Positions 1 to 7,496 of a stretch of DNA of 10,783 bases are shown piece by piece. The DNA lies in NCBI GenBank assembly GCA_964385645.1, contig CAYLPT010000051.1, positions 1 through 10,783 of the forward strand, written 5' to 3'. How positions within the stretch are numbered: the stretch's first letter is position 1; every line of letters starts with the position of its first letter. The DNA comes from CAYLPT01 sp964385645 (GTDB lineage Bacteria > Armatimonadota > Hebobacteria > Hebobacterales > Hebobacteraceae). The notes under the pieces were generated by a model. The model made no database searches. It was not told the origin of the DNA and saw only the letters and a list, made by a program, of their open reading frames with translations. A program made the position numbers and the translations under genes.

Positions 1-90
1 GCCGTGGCCCCATTGAAGCATGTTCTGCCGCGCTGGGCGAAGCAGAATCCGGGCGTCTCCACGGCTTTCGAGCCGTGGCCCCATTGAAGC
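1..90 (+). CRISPR. Edge of a CRISPR array (two repeats, one spacer)
   Basis: The 19 bases at 1-19 recur exactly at 72-90, a period of 71. The full repeat is best read as 36 bases at 55-90: it starts GTCTCC, contains a perfect 8-bp palindrome (CCACGGCT at 59-66, loop TTCG, AGCCGTGG at 71-78) and ends CCCCATTGAAGC. The spacer is 35 bases, at 20-54. The ATTGAA(A/G)C end is the usual 3' handle of class 1 repeats, so the array probably reads on the plus strand and 90 is the leader-distal end. The leader and cas genes would then lie left of the window. No further repeat follows 90. The subtype cannot be told from the repeat alone. The 5' edge of the repeat is uncertain by one or two bases because only one copy shows it. 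Confidence 0.88.
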
Positions 91-160
91 GATGTTCACC
101 CAGCACGGAAGGGAGATGACGCCTGCGAGGGCGAACCGCGCGTCTCAGAGCAGCCGGCGG

Positions 161-651
161 ATGGCTGACCCCCAGCCCCTGGTGAAGTTGCTCGTGGACC
201 GCCGCCCGACGAACATGCGGGTCGGCAAGAGGGGGCTCCCGGCTACCACGCCGATGTCGTGATGTGCGTGGGCGCCGAGAAAGGCCACGTGTTCTGCGCC
301 GAGGCGGTGGTTGCGGCCGCCCAGGAGACGCTGGCGAGGATCCAATCCAGTGTCCTTCGCGGCCGGGTGATCTGGGTGGCGCGCCAGGAGGTGGTGGCGC
401 GGGCGCTGGCGGGCGAGTTCGGGGGGCCCGCGGTCGTCCTCGATTCCGGCGACAGCTTCGCCCCCTGGAATGCCGCCTACCAGGCGATGGACCGGGACCT
501 GGGCCACCGTAGCTCGGCCCAGGCCAGGGAGTCATTCCTGGCCCTTGCAGGAGGCCGCCTGATAGGCAGAATCGTGTCCAAGGGACCGGCCGGCACGGGA
601 CCTCGTCAACGGCAAAGAAACCTGCATTCCAGCGAAGCAGAAGCCCGTTGA
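161..651 (+). pseudogene. Possible gene remnant of unknown function
   Basis: An open frame with strongly G/C-ending codons runs from GTG 259 (or ATG 262) to 651. Up to about 506 its translation has a balanced, protein-like composition (for example VGAEKGHVFCAEAVV and GRVIWVARQEVVARALAG). Neither start has a Shine-Dalgarno sequence. Another frame just upstream, from ATG 161 (ADPQPLVKLLVDRRPTNMRV), also looks coding and would join this one through a single frameshift near 240. The 3' third overlaps a dispersed regulatory element (507-589) whose other copy is not in this frame, so that part is unlikely to be protein. I do not recognise a family. It may be a decayed gene, a short unknown gene, or a chance frame in G+C-rich DNA. 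Confidence 0.3.
507..589 (+). promoter_or_regulatory. Dispersed promoter-like element, copy 1
   Basis: These 83 bases match 2713-2795 with six substitutions and two single-base gaps (about 90% identity). In order they hold a perfect inverted repeat GGCCAGG-N8-CCTGGCC (522-543), a -35-like TTGCAG (545-550), 16 bases, a -10-like CAGAAT (567-572), then CGTGTCCAAG. The GAATCGTGTCCA stretch at 569-580 also occurs in copy 3. Transcription would start near 579, about 150 bases upstream of the arabinofuranosidase-like gene at 728. The inverted repeat abutting the -35 is where an operator would sit. The promoter function is inferred. Confidence 0.6.
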
Positions 652-712
652 TATGGGGAATCCCGGCGTAGTACGGGCGGGATGCAATCGTCAACTCACA
701 GGTAGAGCAAGC

Positions 713-719
713 AAGGAGG
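713..719 (+). promoter_or_regulatory. Shine-Dalgarno that sets the start at 728
   Basis: AAGGAGG lies eight bases upstream of ATG 728. The upstream in-frame ATG at 653 has no such site, and starting there would put 25 polar residues in front of the signal peptide. Confidence 0.85.
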
Positions 720-727
720 CAGACCGG

Positions 728-2419
728 ATGGTGGTCCCACTCTCGAGGTCGGGGCTTCTGTACACACTCGTACTGGCTGGTGTGATCATGACACGTGGCT
801 TGGCAAGCTCCGGCGACGACGCAGAGATCCGCTTCACGGTGACGGACCGCGTCATCGGACATGTAGACGCCCGGCTCTTCGGGCAGTTTCTGGAACGGGC
901 GAGTTGGGGCGAGCCGGGGCCGGAGGCGGCGCGGGTGCCGGGAACGCGGCAGCTCCAGCCGAGTGTGCTCGCGCGGCTGCGGGAGATGGAGATCCCCATC
1001 ATCCGCTTCCCCGGGGGGACGGATGTCGACTACACCAACTGGCATGACCTCGTCGACAATGTGCCTGGTAGAGGCGCGGCGCGGCCCGACAAGACCATTG
1101 GGCGTCACGGCGGCGCGATCACCAACAACTTCGGGTATGACGAGTTCCTGCGTCTCTGCGAGGACCTCGGCGCGGAGCCGCTGATAGTGCTGAATCTGCG
1201 AGAGGGGGTGGTGCGGGAGCGACTGCTGGCGGAGGCGGCGCAGCACGCGGCGGGACTGGTGGCTTACTGCAACGCGCCGCAGGGCGCGAAGCTGCCGGAG
1301 GGGATGCCGGACTGGCCGGCGGTGCGCGCGAAGAACGGACGCCCCGAACCGTACGGTGTGCGGTACTTCGAGATCGGGAACGAGATCGGCCACTTCTGGA
1401 GGCAGATCGAGGCCCTCGGCCTCGGGGAGCAGGAGACGCTGGAATGGTACCTGACCTGTCTTGAGACCTATGTCGAAGCCGTGCGAGAGGTGGACCCGAC
1501 GGTGGAGATCGTGGTGGATGGTGATGTGGGGCGGGCGCTGCCGCACCTCCGCGCTCGGCTGGGGGACACGGTGCAGCATCTCGCGCACCATCGCTACCTT
1601 CCGTGGCGATGGTCTAACAACGTGGTGAAGAACGGCGAGCCGTATCCTCTGGAGGAGATGACGGCGGAGGAGATCTGGAAGGCATGGGTCGGGGTGCCGG
1701 AGATAGACCCGGAGAGCGGGACCTCGCGAGCCAGGGGGCGCATCTACGACATCGCCCGGCGGGACGGGTACAAGGTCGCGATCACGGAGTGGAACTGGAA
1801 CGGGCCGTGCGAGCGAGAGGGAGCAGCACTTGATTCGCTCTTCGCACAGGGGATCGGCGCGGCCGGATTCCTGCACGCCTTCATGCGGGAGGGGGACGTT
1901 GTCAGCATGGGGCACCAGTCCATGCTGGTGGGAGTGAGCTGGGGTATCAATGCTATCCGGGCCGACCCTAGCGGGGAAGTGCCGGCATACATGTTCCCGA
2001 CGGGCCAGGTGACGATGTTCTACAGCAAGCACCACGGGCGCGACTTGCTGGAGGTTGAGAGCGAGGGTGTCCCTCGCCACGCCCAGCCCTACGGGATGGG
2101 GACGATCAGGCCGAAGACAGCAGAGGTGGCGTACATCGACGCGCTCGCCACGGCCGACGAGGATCGGATCTACTTCCACGCGATCAACCGCAGCTTCGGT
2201 GAAGACTTGGCGGTGACACTCGATCTGAGCGCGTTCGACTTTCTTGGGGCCACGGCGACTCAGCGGTCCTTCGAGGGCAGGCTGCACAATACGGCCCAGG
2301 AAGGTGAGCCGCTGGAGATGGGCTTCTTCAACACCACGTCCCTGGAGGTCAGCGGCCCTGTGCTCCGCGTCACGCTGCCGAAGCGCTCTGTGACGATCCT
2401 GGAGATTCCGCGCGGATGA
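728..2419 (+). CDS. Secreted alpha-L-arabinofuranosidase-like glycoside hydrolase (GH51-like, clan GH-A)
   Basis: This 563-residue protein resembles arabinofuranosidases, retaining enzymes that remove terminal arabinofuranosyl groups from hemicellulose or pectin side chains. Residues 1-26 look like a signal peptide (SRS, hydrophobic GLLYTLVLAGVIM, likely cleavage after GLA), so the enzyme probably acts in the periplasm or outside. The TIM barrel begins near 35 with the family-like GHVDARLFGQFLE and continues with IIRFPGG. EIGNEIGHFW places the likely acid/base at Glu219, and VAITEWNWNG places the likely nucleophile at Glu354. From about residue 460 a C-terminal beta-sandwich-like region follows (IYFHAINRS, LRVTLPKRSVTILEIP). 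The start at 728 is set by AAGGAGG. It stands alone on its strand, with the element at 507-589 upstream. The sequence departs from textbook GH51 around the FPGG motif, so another GH-A family is possible and the substrate is uncertain. Confidence 0.85.
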   Translation: MVVPLSRSGLLYTLVLAGVIMTRGLASSGDDAEIRFTVTDRVIGHVDARLFGQFLERASWGEPGPEAARVPGTRQLQPSVLARLREMEIPIIRFPGGTDVDYTNWHDLVDNVPGRGAARPDKTIGRHGGAITNNFGYDEFLRLCEDLGAEPLIVLNLREGVVRERLLAEAAQHAAGLVAYCNAPQGAKLPEGMPDWPAVRAKNGRPEPYGVRYFEIGNEIGHFWRQIEALGLGEQETLEWYLTCLETYVEAVREVDPTVEIVVDGDVGRALPHLRARLGDTVQHLAHHRYLPWRWSNNVVKNGEPYPLEEMTAEEIWKAWVGVPEIDPESGTSRARGRIYDIARRDGYKVAITEWNWNGPCEREGAALDSLFAQGIGAAGFLHAFMREGDVVSMGHQSMLVGVSWGINAIRADPSGEVPAYMFPTGQVTMFYSKHHGRDLLEVESEGVPRHAQPYGMGTIRPKTAEVAYIDALATADEDRIYFHAINRSFGEDLAVTLDLSAFDFLGATATQRSFEGRLHNTAQEGEPLEMGFFNTTSLEVSGPVLRVTLPKRSVTILEIPRG

Positions 2420-2712
2420 AGCGTGTGACGGGGCTGGCACATCTCCTCGTTCCGGTGGCACAGACACGGACGCGCCTCTTGATGGGGCTCTTGTATTAGG
2501 GTGATGCCCGCACTCATAGGAGAAGCCTGTTGGCCGGCGTTCAGTGTTGACCCACCTGGCAGGGTGACCGCCATCGCAGAGTGCCCCACCCCGGATCAGC
2601 GGGATCAGGTCGGCTGACCCCCCAGAGCCTTCGTCCCTGTCGTCTGCCCACTGCCCCGGGTGGGTCAGCCGCCGACGCCGGTGGCGGGTCATCTGCGGAT
2701 GCCGACTGACAA

Positions 2713-2795
2713 CCGCAGCCCCGCCCAGGCCAGAGAGTCATTCCTGGCCTTGCAGGAGGCCGCCTGATAGGCTAGAATTGTGTCCAAGAGACCGG
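2713..2795 (+). promoter_or_regulatory. Dispersed promoter-like element, copy 2
   Basis: This is the better promoter match of the pair: TTGCAG at 2750-2755, exactly 17 bases, then TAGAAT at 2773-2778, close to a sigma-70-type consensus. Upstream is an inverted repeat AGGCCAG-N10-CTGGCCT (2727-2750) whose right arm touches the -35. Downstream is TGTGTCCAAGAGACCGG. It is about 90% identical to 507-589 and lies upstream of the aldo/keto reductase-like gene at 3107. The two single-base gaps relative to copy 1 shift the reading frame, which argues against a coding explanation for the conservation. Confidence 0.62.
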
Positions 2796-2940
2796 GGGCA
2801 GTACACCGTCGCTTCTTTCTCCCGCAGGAGCTGTTCATCTCTGCCACAAGCTGACTCTGGAAGGCCAGGAGTTGGGCCGCCACCACCGTCCGCGGCAACA
2901 AGAGCGCCCAGCAGAAGGTGCGCACATACCGGAGAAGCTG

Positions 2941-3016
2941 AAACAAGACACCAAGGCAGCCGCACAGGTGTCGAAGGAGACGCAAGATCATTTTCATGCC
3001 AAACAGGATACCAAGG
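2941..3016 (+). repeat. Near-direct 16-base repeat, 60 bases apart
   Basis: AAACAAGACACCAAGG at 2941-2956 and AAACAGGATACCAAGG at 3001-3016 match at 14 of 16 bases, with starts exactly 60 bases apart. In one frame both read KQDTK, spaced 20 codons apart, so they could be the remains of a repeated coding unit. They could equally be binding sites or chance. The two differences are both third-position and synonymous in that frame. Confidence 0.4.
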
Positions 3017-3093
3017 TGACGAGTAGAAATGAAGCTCTCAGAAGGCTCCGATAGCATTTTTCGGGGGGGGACAGGGAGTCGCTCATCAGAGGC

Positions 3094-3098
3094 GGAGG
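3094..3098 (+). promoter_or_regulatory. Shine-Dalgarno that sets the start at 3107
   Basis: GGAGG lies eight bases upstream of ATG 3107. The in-frame ATG at 3029 has no good site and would add 26 residues before the canonical reductase N-terminus, including a stretch read through the G8 run. Confidence 0.8.
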
Positions 3099-3106
3099 CC
3101 AGTGGA

Positions 3107-4150
3107 ATGGAGCAGCGCAGGCTGGGGAGAACCGGGCTTGAGGTCGGCGCCCTCGGATTGGGCACGGAGCATCTCGAGCAGAGCAAGGACAGCATGGAGG
3201 AGGTGATCCGGACGGCGGTCGCGTCGGGCGTGAGTTACCTCGATGTGCTCTACGAAGACCCCGACAGCGCGAGCGGCTTCTGGGAGAGCTTCGCGCCTGC
3301 CGTGAAGCCCTACCGAGACAAGCTGGTCCTCGCCGCCCATTGGGGTTGTTACGACGACGTAGACAAGGGCCAGCGCTGTTTCGAGGAGGTGCTCGCGCGT
3401 CTGGGTGGGCATGCCGAGGTTGCGATCGTCGCGGTGATCGACAAAGAAGAGCAGTGGGACGGCTGGGGTCGTCGGTCGGTTGAGGTCCTCTCTCGCTACC
3501 GGGAAGAGGGACGGATCGGCCACATCGGGATGGGCGGCCACTTCCCCTGGACAGCCATGAAGGCGGTGGAGAGCGGCGCAGTTGATGTGCTCATGTTCCC
3601 GATCAACATGCTCAAGCACGATGACGAGGAGACCCAGCGCCTCTATCGGGCCTGCGCAGAGCGAAGCATTGGGCTTGTGGCGATGAAGCCCTACTCCGGA
3701 GGCACGCTGTTCCGAGTGGGGGGCAAGCCGACAGGCATAACGGCGACGCAGTGCCTGGCCTACGTGCTCTCCCAGCCGGTCTCGACGGTGGTGCCTGGTG
3801 TGAAGAATGTCGAGGAGCTGCGGACGGCCTTGCGCTACCTGTGCGCAACGGACCAGGAGCGGGACTTCCGGCAAGCCATCGCCAATCTGCCCGTGTATTT
3901 CGAGGGAGTATGCACCTACTGCCGACACTGCCTGCCGTGCCCTCAGGACATACGTATCCCAGAGGTGATGCTGCTGCTGGACTTCGCGCAAGGCGGCGTC
4001 GCCGACGAGCTGCGGCAGTGGTACAGCGGCTTCAAGCTGAAGGCCTCAGCCTGCACCGAATGCGGCACCTGCATGGAGCGGTGTCCGTTCAAGGTGGAGG
4101 TCATCGCGAAGATGAAGCGGGCGGTCGAGCTGTTTGAGGGAACCGCGTAG
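3107..4150 (+). CDS. Aldo/keto reductase-like protein with two C-terminal Fe-S motifs
   Basis: This 347-residue protein begins with the classic reductase N-terminus MEQRRLGRTGLEVGALGLGTEHLE and follows an aldo/keto reductase barrel to about residue 245 (GRIGHIGMGGH near 135-145, GLVAMKPYSGGTL at 189-201, VVPGVKNVEELRTAL at 228-242). A C-terminal ferredoxin-like region follows. Cys269, Cys272, Cys275 and Cys278-Pro form one motif, followed by DIRIPEVM. Cys316, Cys319, Cys322 and Cys326-Pro form a second. This architecture is known from ferredoxin-fused reductases thought to act in the cytoplasm. The usual catalytic tetrad looks incomplete: Asp46 and perhaps Tyr49 are present, but the Lys strand reads LVLAAHWG and the usual His strand reads VAIVAVIDKEE. 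The substrate is unknown. The gene has its own Shine-Dalgarno sequence and converges on the gene ending at 4262. Confidence 0.88.
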   Translation: MEQRRLGRTGLEVGALGLGTEHLEQSKDSMEEVIRTAVASGVSYLDVLYEDPDSASGFWESFAPAVKPYRDKLVLAAHWGCYDDVDKGQRCFEEVLARLGGHAEVAIVAVIDKEEQWDGWGRRSVEVLSRYREEGRIGHIGMGGHFPWTAMKAVESGAVDVLMFPINMLKHDDEETQRLYRACAERSIGLVAMKPYSGGTLFRVGGKPTGITATQCLAYVLSQPVSTVVPGVKNVEELRTALRYLCATDQERDFRQAIANLPVYFEGVCTYCRHCLPCPQDIRIPEVMLLLDFAQGGVADELRQWYSGFKLKASACTECGTCMERCPFKVEVIAKMKRAVELFEGTA

Positions 4151-4163
4151 CGGCCGGGCACGA

Positions 4164-4200
4164 GGCCGCGCTGACCGCTTAGCGGACGGCCTGTTCTGTC
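4164..4200 (+). terminator. Possible terminator hairpin between convergent genes
   Basis: GGCCG (4164-4168) pairs with CGGCC (4187-4191), and nested inside is CCGC-TTA-GCGG (4175-4185). The bases after it (TGTTCTGTCT) are only moderately T-rich. It begins 14 bases after the stop codon at 4150, so it could end the reductase transcript. The weak T tract keeps this tentative. Confidence 0.35.
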
Positions 4201-4261
4201 TCACGGGTCCTGACACTCAACAGCCCGATGCTGCCCCGTGCTGCTCGGTCCTGGCACGCTC

Positions 4262-7200
4262 TCACGCAAGCCACACGTCCAGACGCTGGCACTGGCGGTT
4301 GCGCACGCGCAGCGCCTCTCTGTCGCCCAGGTAAGCTGCCTCGACGGGCGGCCCGCCGTCGAGCGCGTAGCGGATGGGGTGGACCGCGGTCTTGCCGAAC
4401 GTATCCCGCCGTGACGGGTTGTGATAGGTGAGGAGCACGGATCCAAGGAAGGCGCAGGCCAGGGAGTTGGCGGGGAGCCGAACCTCCTGCCCGCGCCAGT
4501 TAGCGCGCTGTGGCCCGGTCGTGAACCAGTCCCCCGGGAGGACCGGGAGAAGCTCTAGTCGCAGGCCGCCGTCCACCACTCGGAACGGCCGCTCTCCGGT
4601 AGTCAGCAGGATCCAGATGTGGATGAACTCGGCGGTGGATCCGCTGAGGCGCGCGATGAAGCCGCGCCCGCGGGCGCCGGGATCCGGACACGTCGAAGGG
4701 GCGATGAAAGAGCAGTTCTCGAGGACGCTTCGGCCGTAGACCTCAGGGTCCATGAAGGGCACAAGCATGGTCTGTGCATCGGCGAAGAACTCCTCATGAA
4801 GGCCGCAGCGCAGGAGCTCCAGCAGGTACTTGTAGGACATGTGCAGCCACACCGATTCGTTCTCGAACCAGCCGCGACTAAAGCTGCGCCCCCGCCCGAT
4901 GCTCATCGGCTCGGACGCGAGGCATTCGTTGAGCTTGTACATGCTGAGTTCACGGTCGAACAGCGGCCCCGCTCGCACTGAGCGGTAGACCTGTCTGGCG
5001 GCCTCGGGGTCGTCGTGCAGCAGGCGAAGGAGGTGCACTTGCCCTTCCAGGAACAGGGGAAGCGGCTGCTGCTCGAAGCGACTCACCTCGATGAGCGGGG
5101 AGCCGGTCAGGGGGTCAATGCGCTCCCGCCCGGCTTCGTCGAGCTGTCGTCGCCACTCGACCGGCCGAGCGCGGAAGTAGGTATGCACGAGTCCTGTCTC
5201 GCGGTCTGTGGCGGCCTCCACGGCCTGCCGCATGCGGCGCTCCACACCGGCCAGCAGCTCGGCCAGCCTCTCGCCCGGGAGCGACTTGCGGTCGCCGGAT
5301 GCCTCCCCCCGGACGGTGCTCCGGAAGCGCTCCCGAATCGTCGCTGCGCGGTCCCAGTCGTACCCCGGCCGGTCCAGGTCGGCCAGCACCTCGCCGAGGA
5401 AGTCCGCGACCTCGGCGGGGAACTCGGTGTCGGGCGGGTCGGGAAGCTCCCGCAGCAGCCAGGAGGCAAGGCGCGCGGCCTCCGCGGCCTCGCACGTCGA
5501 GGAGCCGAAGACGCCGGGCAGACCGTTCAACGAGTCGTTCCAGCCGGGCCTGCCCGCCTCCATCTCAATGCCTTTGCCCCCGAAGTCGAGGGAGACGGCT
5601 TTTGTTGCCAGCAGCGCAGTGAGCTTGCCCAGGGCGGTCACTGGCGGCAAGGGCGGCCCACTCGGCTTCATGTCCACGACTGCGCCGAGCTGCAGCGGGC
5701 CGCTGGCGCGGAGAACGTACTTCTCGCGGCGCGGCCTAACATACGCGCCTTCGTCGAACCAGCCGATGTCGGCGCGACCAGTTAAGCAGTCCTTGACGCG
5801 CTCGGGCCACACTCCGGCGAAGGCCTCGAGCAGGTCTGTGATGTAGGTCCAATGATCAATCCAGTAGCCGCCCCCGTGTCCCCTGGCGACAAGGGTCCGG
5901 TCACACTGGGAGAGGAGCTCGTTCAGCCACGCCTGTCGGTCCGGGATGTGCACCCCGTGGCGGTCGGCCCATCCGAGCAGCTCGCCCGGGGAGAACGGAC
6001 GCCGAAGAATGGCGCCGAATGCCTGCCTCGCCCCGGGATCATCTGTGGGACAGAGGGCGCTCGCCTCGTCATCGTTCGCCAGCCGCCACCGGTAGCCCGT
6101 GACGGAGAGCGGGTTGAAGCCGTCCGCCTGCAGAAGCTCGAGGAACATGCGAATCTCGGTGTCGGCGATGCCGGGGTGGAACCAGACGTCGTGCCGGCGG
6201 TTCTGGCACACATCGCGGTAGTTGCCCGGGCCGTCCGATAGCGGGTGTGGGGGGAGCAGAAACTCGTTGTAGTCGCGCTCCAGGTCGCCGTGGCGCCGCG
6301 CGTACATGTGCACCGGAGCCGGACCGGTCTTCGACGGGAGGAGCACCGGCACGCCACCGCGGAGCACGTTGTCCAGGAGGTTCTGTCGCGCATAGGCATC
6401 CAGCGTCCGCTCTGCGGACAGCATGAATGCAGGCCGCGTGACACTCTCGATCACCTTGGCGCTGTCGCGCGCCAAGGCCTCGAAGTCGCCGGGGTGGGTC
6501 AGGGCCGACAGGAAAGGAGGGACCATCGAGCTTCTCGGAGCCCAGCCCGCGAGGGCGAGCAGCACCAGCGATTCCCCGGCCTCGAGCGCGGCCGACGCGG
6601 GCGCGAGGGCACACGGGAGGCGATTCTCCAGGAGCTGCGCAGAGGGGTCTATCTCGCCCCGCGCGACGAAGAGGTGGGGTGTAACGAGGTCGTTCGCATC
6701 ACCGAACACGACGTCCGGGTCCACGACCGGCTCGACAGGCTCGAGCGCGCCGCCCCTCAGCACCCAAGCGGCGTAGAAGTTTCCCTCCTCGACCTCGAGG
6801 ACCTCGGCCTGGTCGCCTCCCTGTGTCTTGGGTGTGTAGAACGGGACCCCGTTCGCGAGCAGTTCGACCGAGGCGAAGGCCTCGGTGATGTGGCGCATCT
6901 TCTTTAGGACGAAGTCGTTGAACGTCGCCGGGATGATCACCGGCAGACCGTCGAGCAAGCCGAGGTCCCTGGCCTCATCGGAGGTGTTCGTCACCGTCAG
7001 TTTCCGCACCAGCCCAGGAAGGGGCCTGTTGGCAACGGTGAAGTAGTCAACCCGGAAGTCCAGCCCCAGGGAACGGTTCTGCTCGAGGATGGCGATGCGA
7101 TCCGGCTCGATCCACATGGCGCGGCAGCGGTCCTCCGCGCCGCCCCCCGGGTATCTCTGGAAGGGCTCGTAGTAGCGGCCGCCAATCTTGCAGAAGGTCC

Positions 7201-7492
7201 GGAAGCCCTGGATCCCCACGAGCTGGTAGGCCCACGTGGCAGGCAGAAACTCGACGATGGCGTGGTCCTTGTCGCAGACGCCGAAGGCCACGATCGCCTG
7301 CGCGCGGTTGACGTAGAAGCACCAGAGTGGAACACCGTCGCGCCCGGCCACACCGGGAAGGAAGCTGCAGAACCCGGGTGTCTCGTCATATCGGTCTATG
7401 CGGTACCGGTCCCCGGACTCGTGGCGATAGCGCCTCCGTTCTCCGCCTGCTGCCGCGGCCTGGCTCCGACCCAGGACGCCTCTGTTGCTCAT
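4262..7492 (-). CDS. Very long GH94-like (clan GH-Q) glycoside phosphorylase or hydrolase
   Basis: This 1076-residue protein has the overall order of cellobiose-phosphorylase relatives. An N-terminal beta-sandwich (about 20-350) is followed by an (alpha/alpha)6 barrel. Family-like segments are DGPGNYRDVCQNRRHDVWF (420-438), GGGYWIDHWTY (540-550; Asp546 is the best candidate general acid), GWNDSLNGLPG (650-660, matching the WND region of GH94), WFENESVWLHMSYKY (875-889), and a C-terminal GSTAEFIHIWILLTTGERPF then LLPVLPGDW, which matches the GH94 end. GH94 members are usually near 800 residues. This length is closer to the GH149/GH161 types, so it may be a beta-glucan-type phosphorylase or an unnamed relative. 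No signal peptide is seen, so it is probably cytoplasmic. The start at 7492 is preferred over 7531 because GAGGAG lies just upstream. Element copy 3 lies upstream. Confidence 0.78.
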   Translation of the reverse strand: MSNRGVLGRSQAAAAGGERRRYRHESGDRYRIDRYDETPGFCSFLPGVAGRDGVPLWCFYVNRAQAIVAFGVCDKDHAIVEFLPATWAYQLVGIQGFRTFCKIGGRYYEPFQRYPGGGAEDRCRAMWIEPDRIAILEQNRSLGLDFRVDYFTVANRPLPGLVRKLTVTNTSDEARDLGLLDGLPVIIPATFNDFVLKKMRHITEAFASVELLANGVPFYTPKTQGGDQAEVLEVEEGNFYAAWVLRGGALEPVEPVVDPDVVFGDANDLVTPHLFVARGEIDPSAQLLENRLPCALAPASAALEAGESLVLLALAGWAPRSSMVPPFLSALTHPGDFEALARDSAKVIESVTRPAFMLSAERTLDAYARQNLLDNVLRGGVPVLLPSKTGPAPVHMYARRHGDLERDYNEFLLPPHPLSDGPGNYRDVCQNRRHDVWFHPGIADTEIRMFLELLQADGFNPLSVTGYRWRLANDDEASALCPTDDPGARQAFGAILRRPFSPGELLGWADRHGVHIPDRQAWLNELLSQCDRTLVARGHGGGYWIDHWTYITDLLEAFAGVWPERVKDCLTGRADIGWFDEGAYVRPRREKYVLRASGPLQLGAVVDMKPSGPPLPPVTALGKLTALLATKAVSLDFGGKGIEMEAGRPGWNDSLNGLPGVFGSSTCEAAEAARLASWLLRELPDPPDTEFPAEVADFLGEVLADLDRPGYDWDRAATIRERFRSTVRGEASGDRKSLPGERLAELLAGVERRMRQAVEAATDRETGLVHTYFRARPVEWRRQLDEAGRERIDPLTGSPLIEVSRFEQQPLPLFLEGQVHLLRLLHDDPEAARQVYRSVRAGPLFDRELSMYKLNECLASEPMSIGRGRSFSRGWFENESVWLHMSYKYLLELLRCGLHEEFFADAQTMLVPFMDPEVYGRSVLENCSFIAPSTCPDPGARGRGFIARLSGSTAEFIHIWILLTTGERPFRVVDGGLRLELLPVLPGDWFTTGPQRANWRGQEVRLPANSLACAFLGSVLLTYHNPSRRDTFGKTAVHPIRYALDGGPPVEAAYLGDREALRVRNRQCQRLDVWLA

Positions 7493-7496
7493 CTGT

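Larger units (their letters stand above)
2420..3106. other. Non-coding gap with regulatory element and short repeats
   Basis: No convincing gene is seen in these 687 bases; the open frames here have Arg/Pro-rich or otherwise unprotein-like composition. The gap holds element copy 2 (2713-2795), a 9-bp inverted repeat TGACCCACC (2548-2556) with GGTGGGTCA (2659-2667), and a 16-base near-direct repeat (2941-2956 and 3001-3016). A run of eight G at 3063-3070 precedes the next gene. No clear terminator follows the hydrolase gene ending at 2419. A transcript from element copy 2 would have a leader of about 320 bases, long enough to hold a regulatory RNA, though I recognise no known riboswitch in it. 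Confidence 0.6.

Noticed and set aside
20..101. ATGTTC near the start of both the spacer (20-25) and the flank after the last repeat (92-97)
   Set aside because: Six shared bases only, at slightly different offsets, and the sequences diverge at once; chance is enough.
91..177. A degenerate terminal CRISPR repeat near GTCTC at 142
   Set aside because: Only the first five bases agree with the repeat. The implied spacer would be 51 bases rather than 35, and neither the hairpin nor the ATTGAAGC end follows.
2689..3195. A minus-strand 168-codon frame with a Leu-rich, membrane-like stretch
   Set aside because: The Leu-rich part is antisense to element copy 2 and the leader, there is no start signal, and the rest has no protein-like pattern.
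3086..3991. A 301-codon minus-strand frame opposite the reductase-like gene
   Set aside because: The plus-strand protein has an unmistakable reductase N-terminus and eight ordered cysteines; the antisense frame has neither motif nor start site.
5015..5846. Overlapping 212- and 256-codon plus-strand frames inside the GH94-like gene
   Set aside because: Both lie wholly opposite recognisable GH94-like protein sequence and have low-complexity composition.
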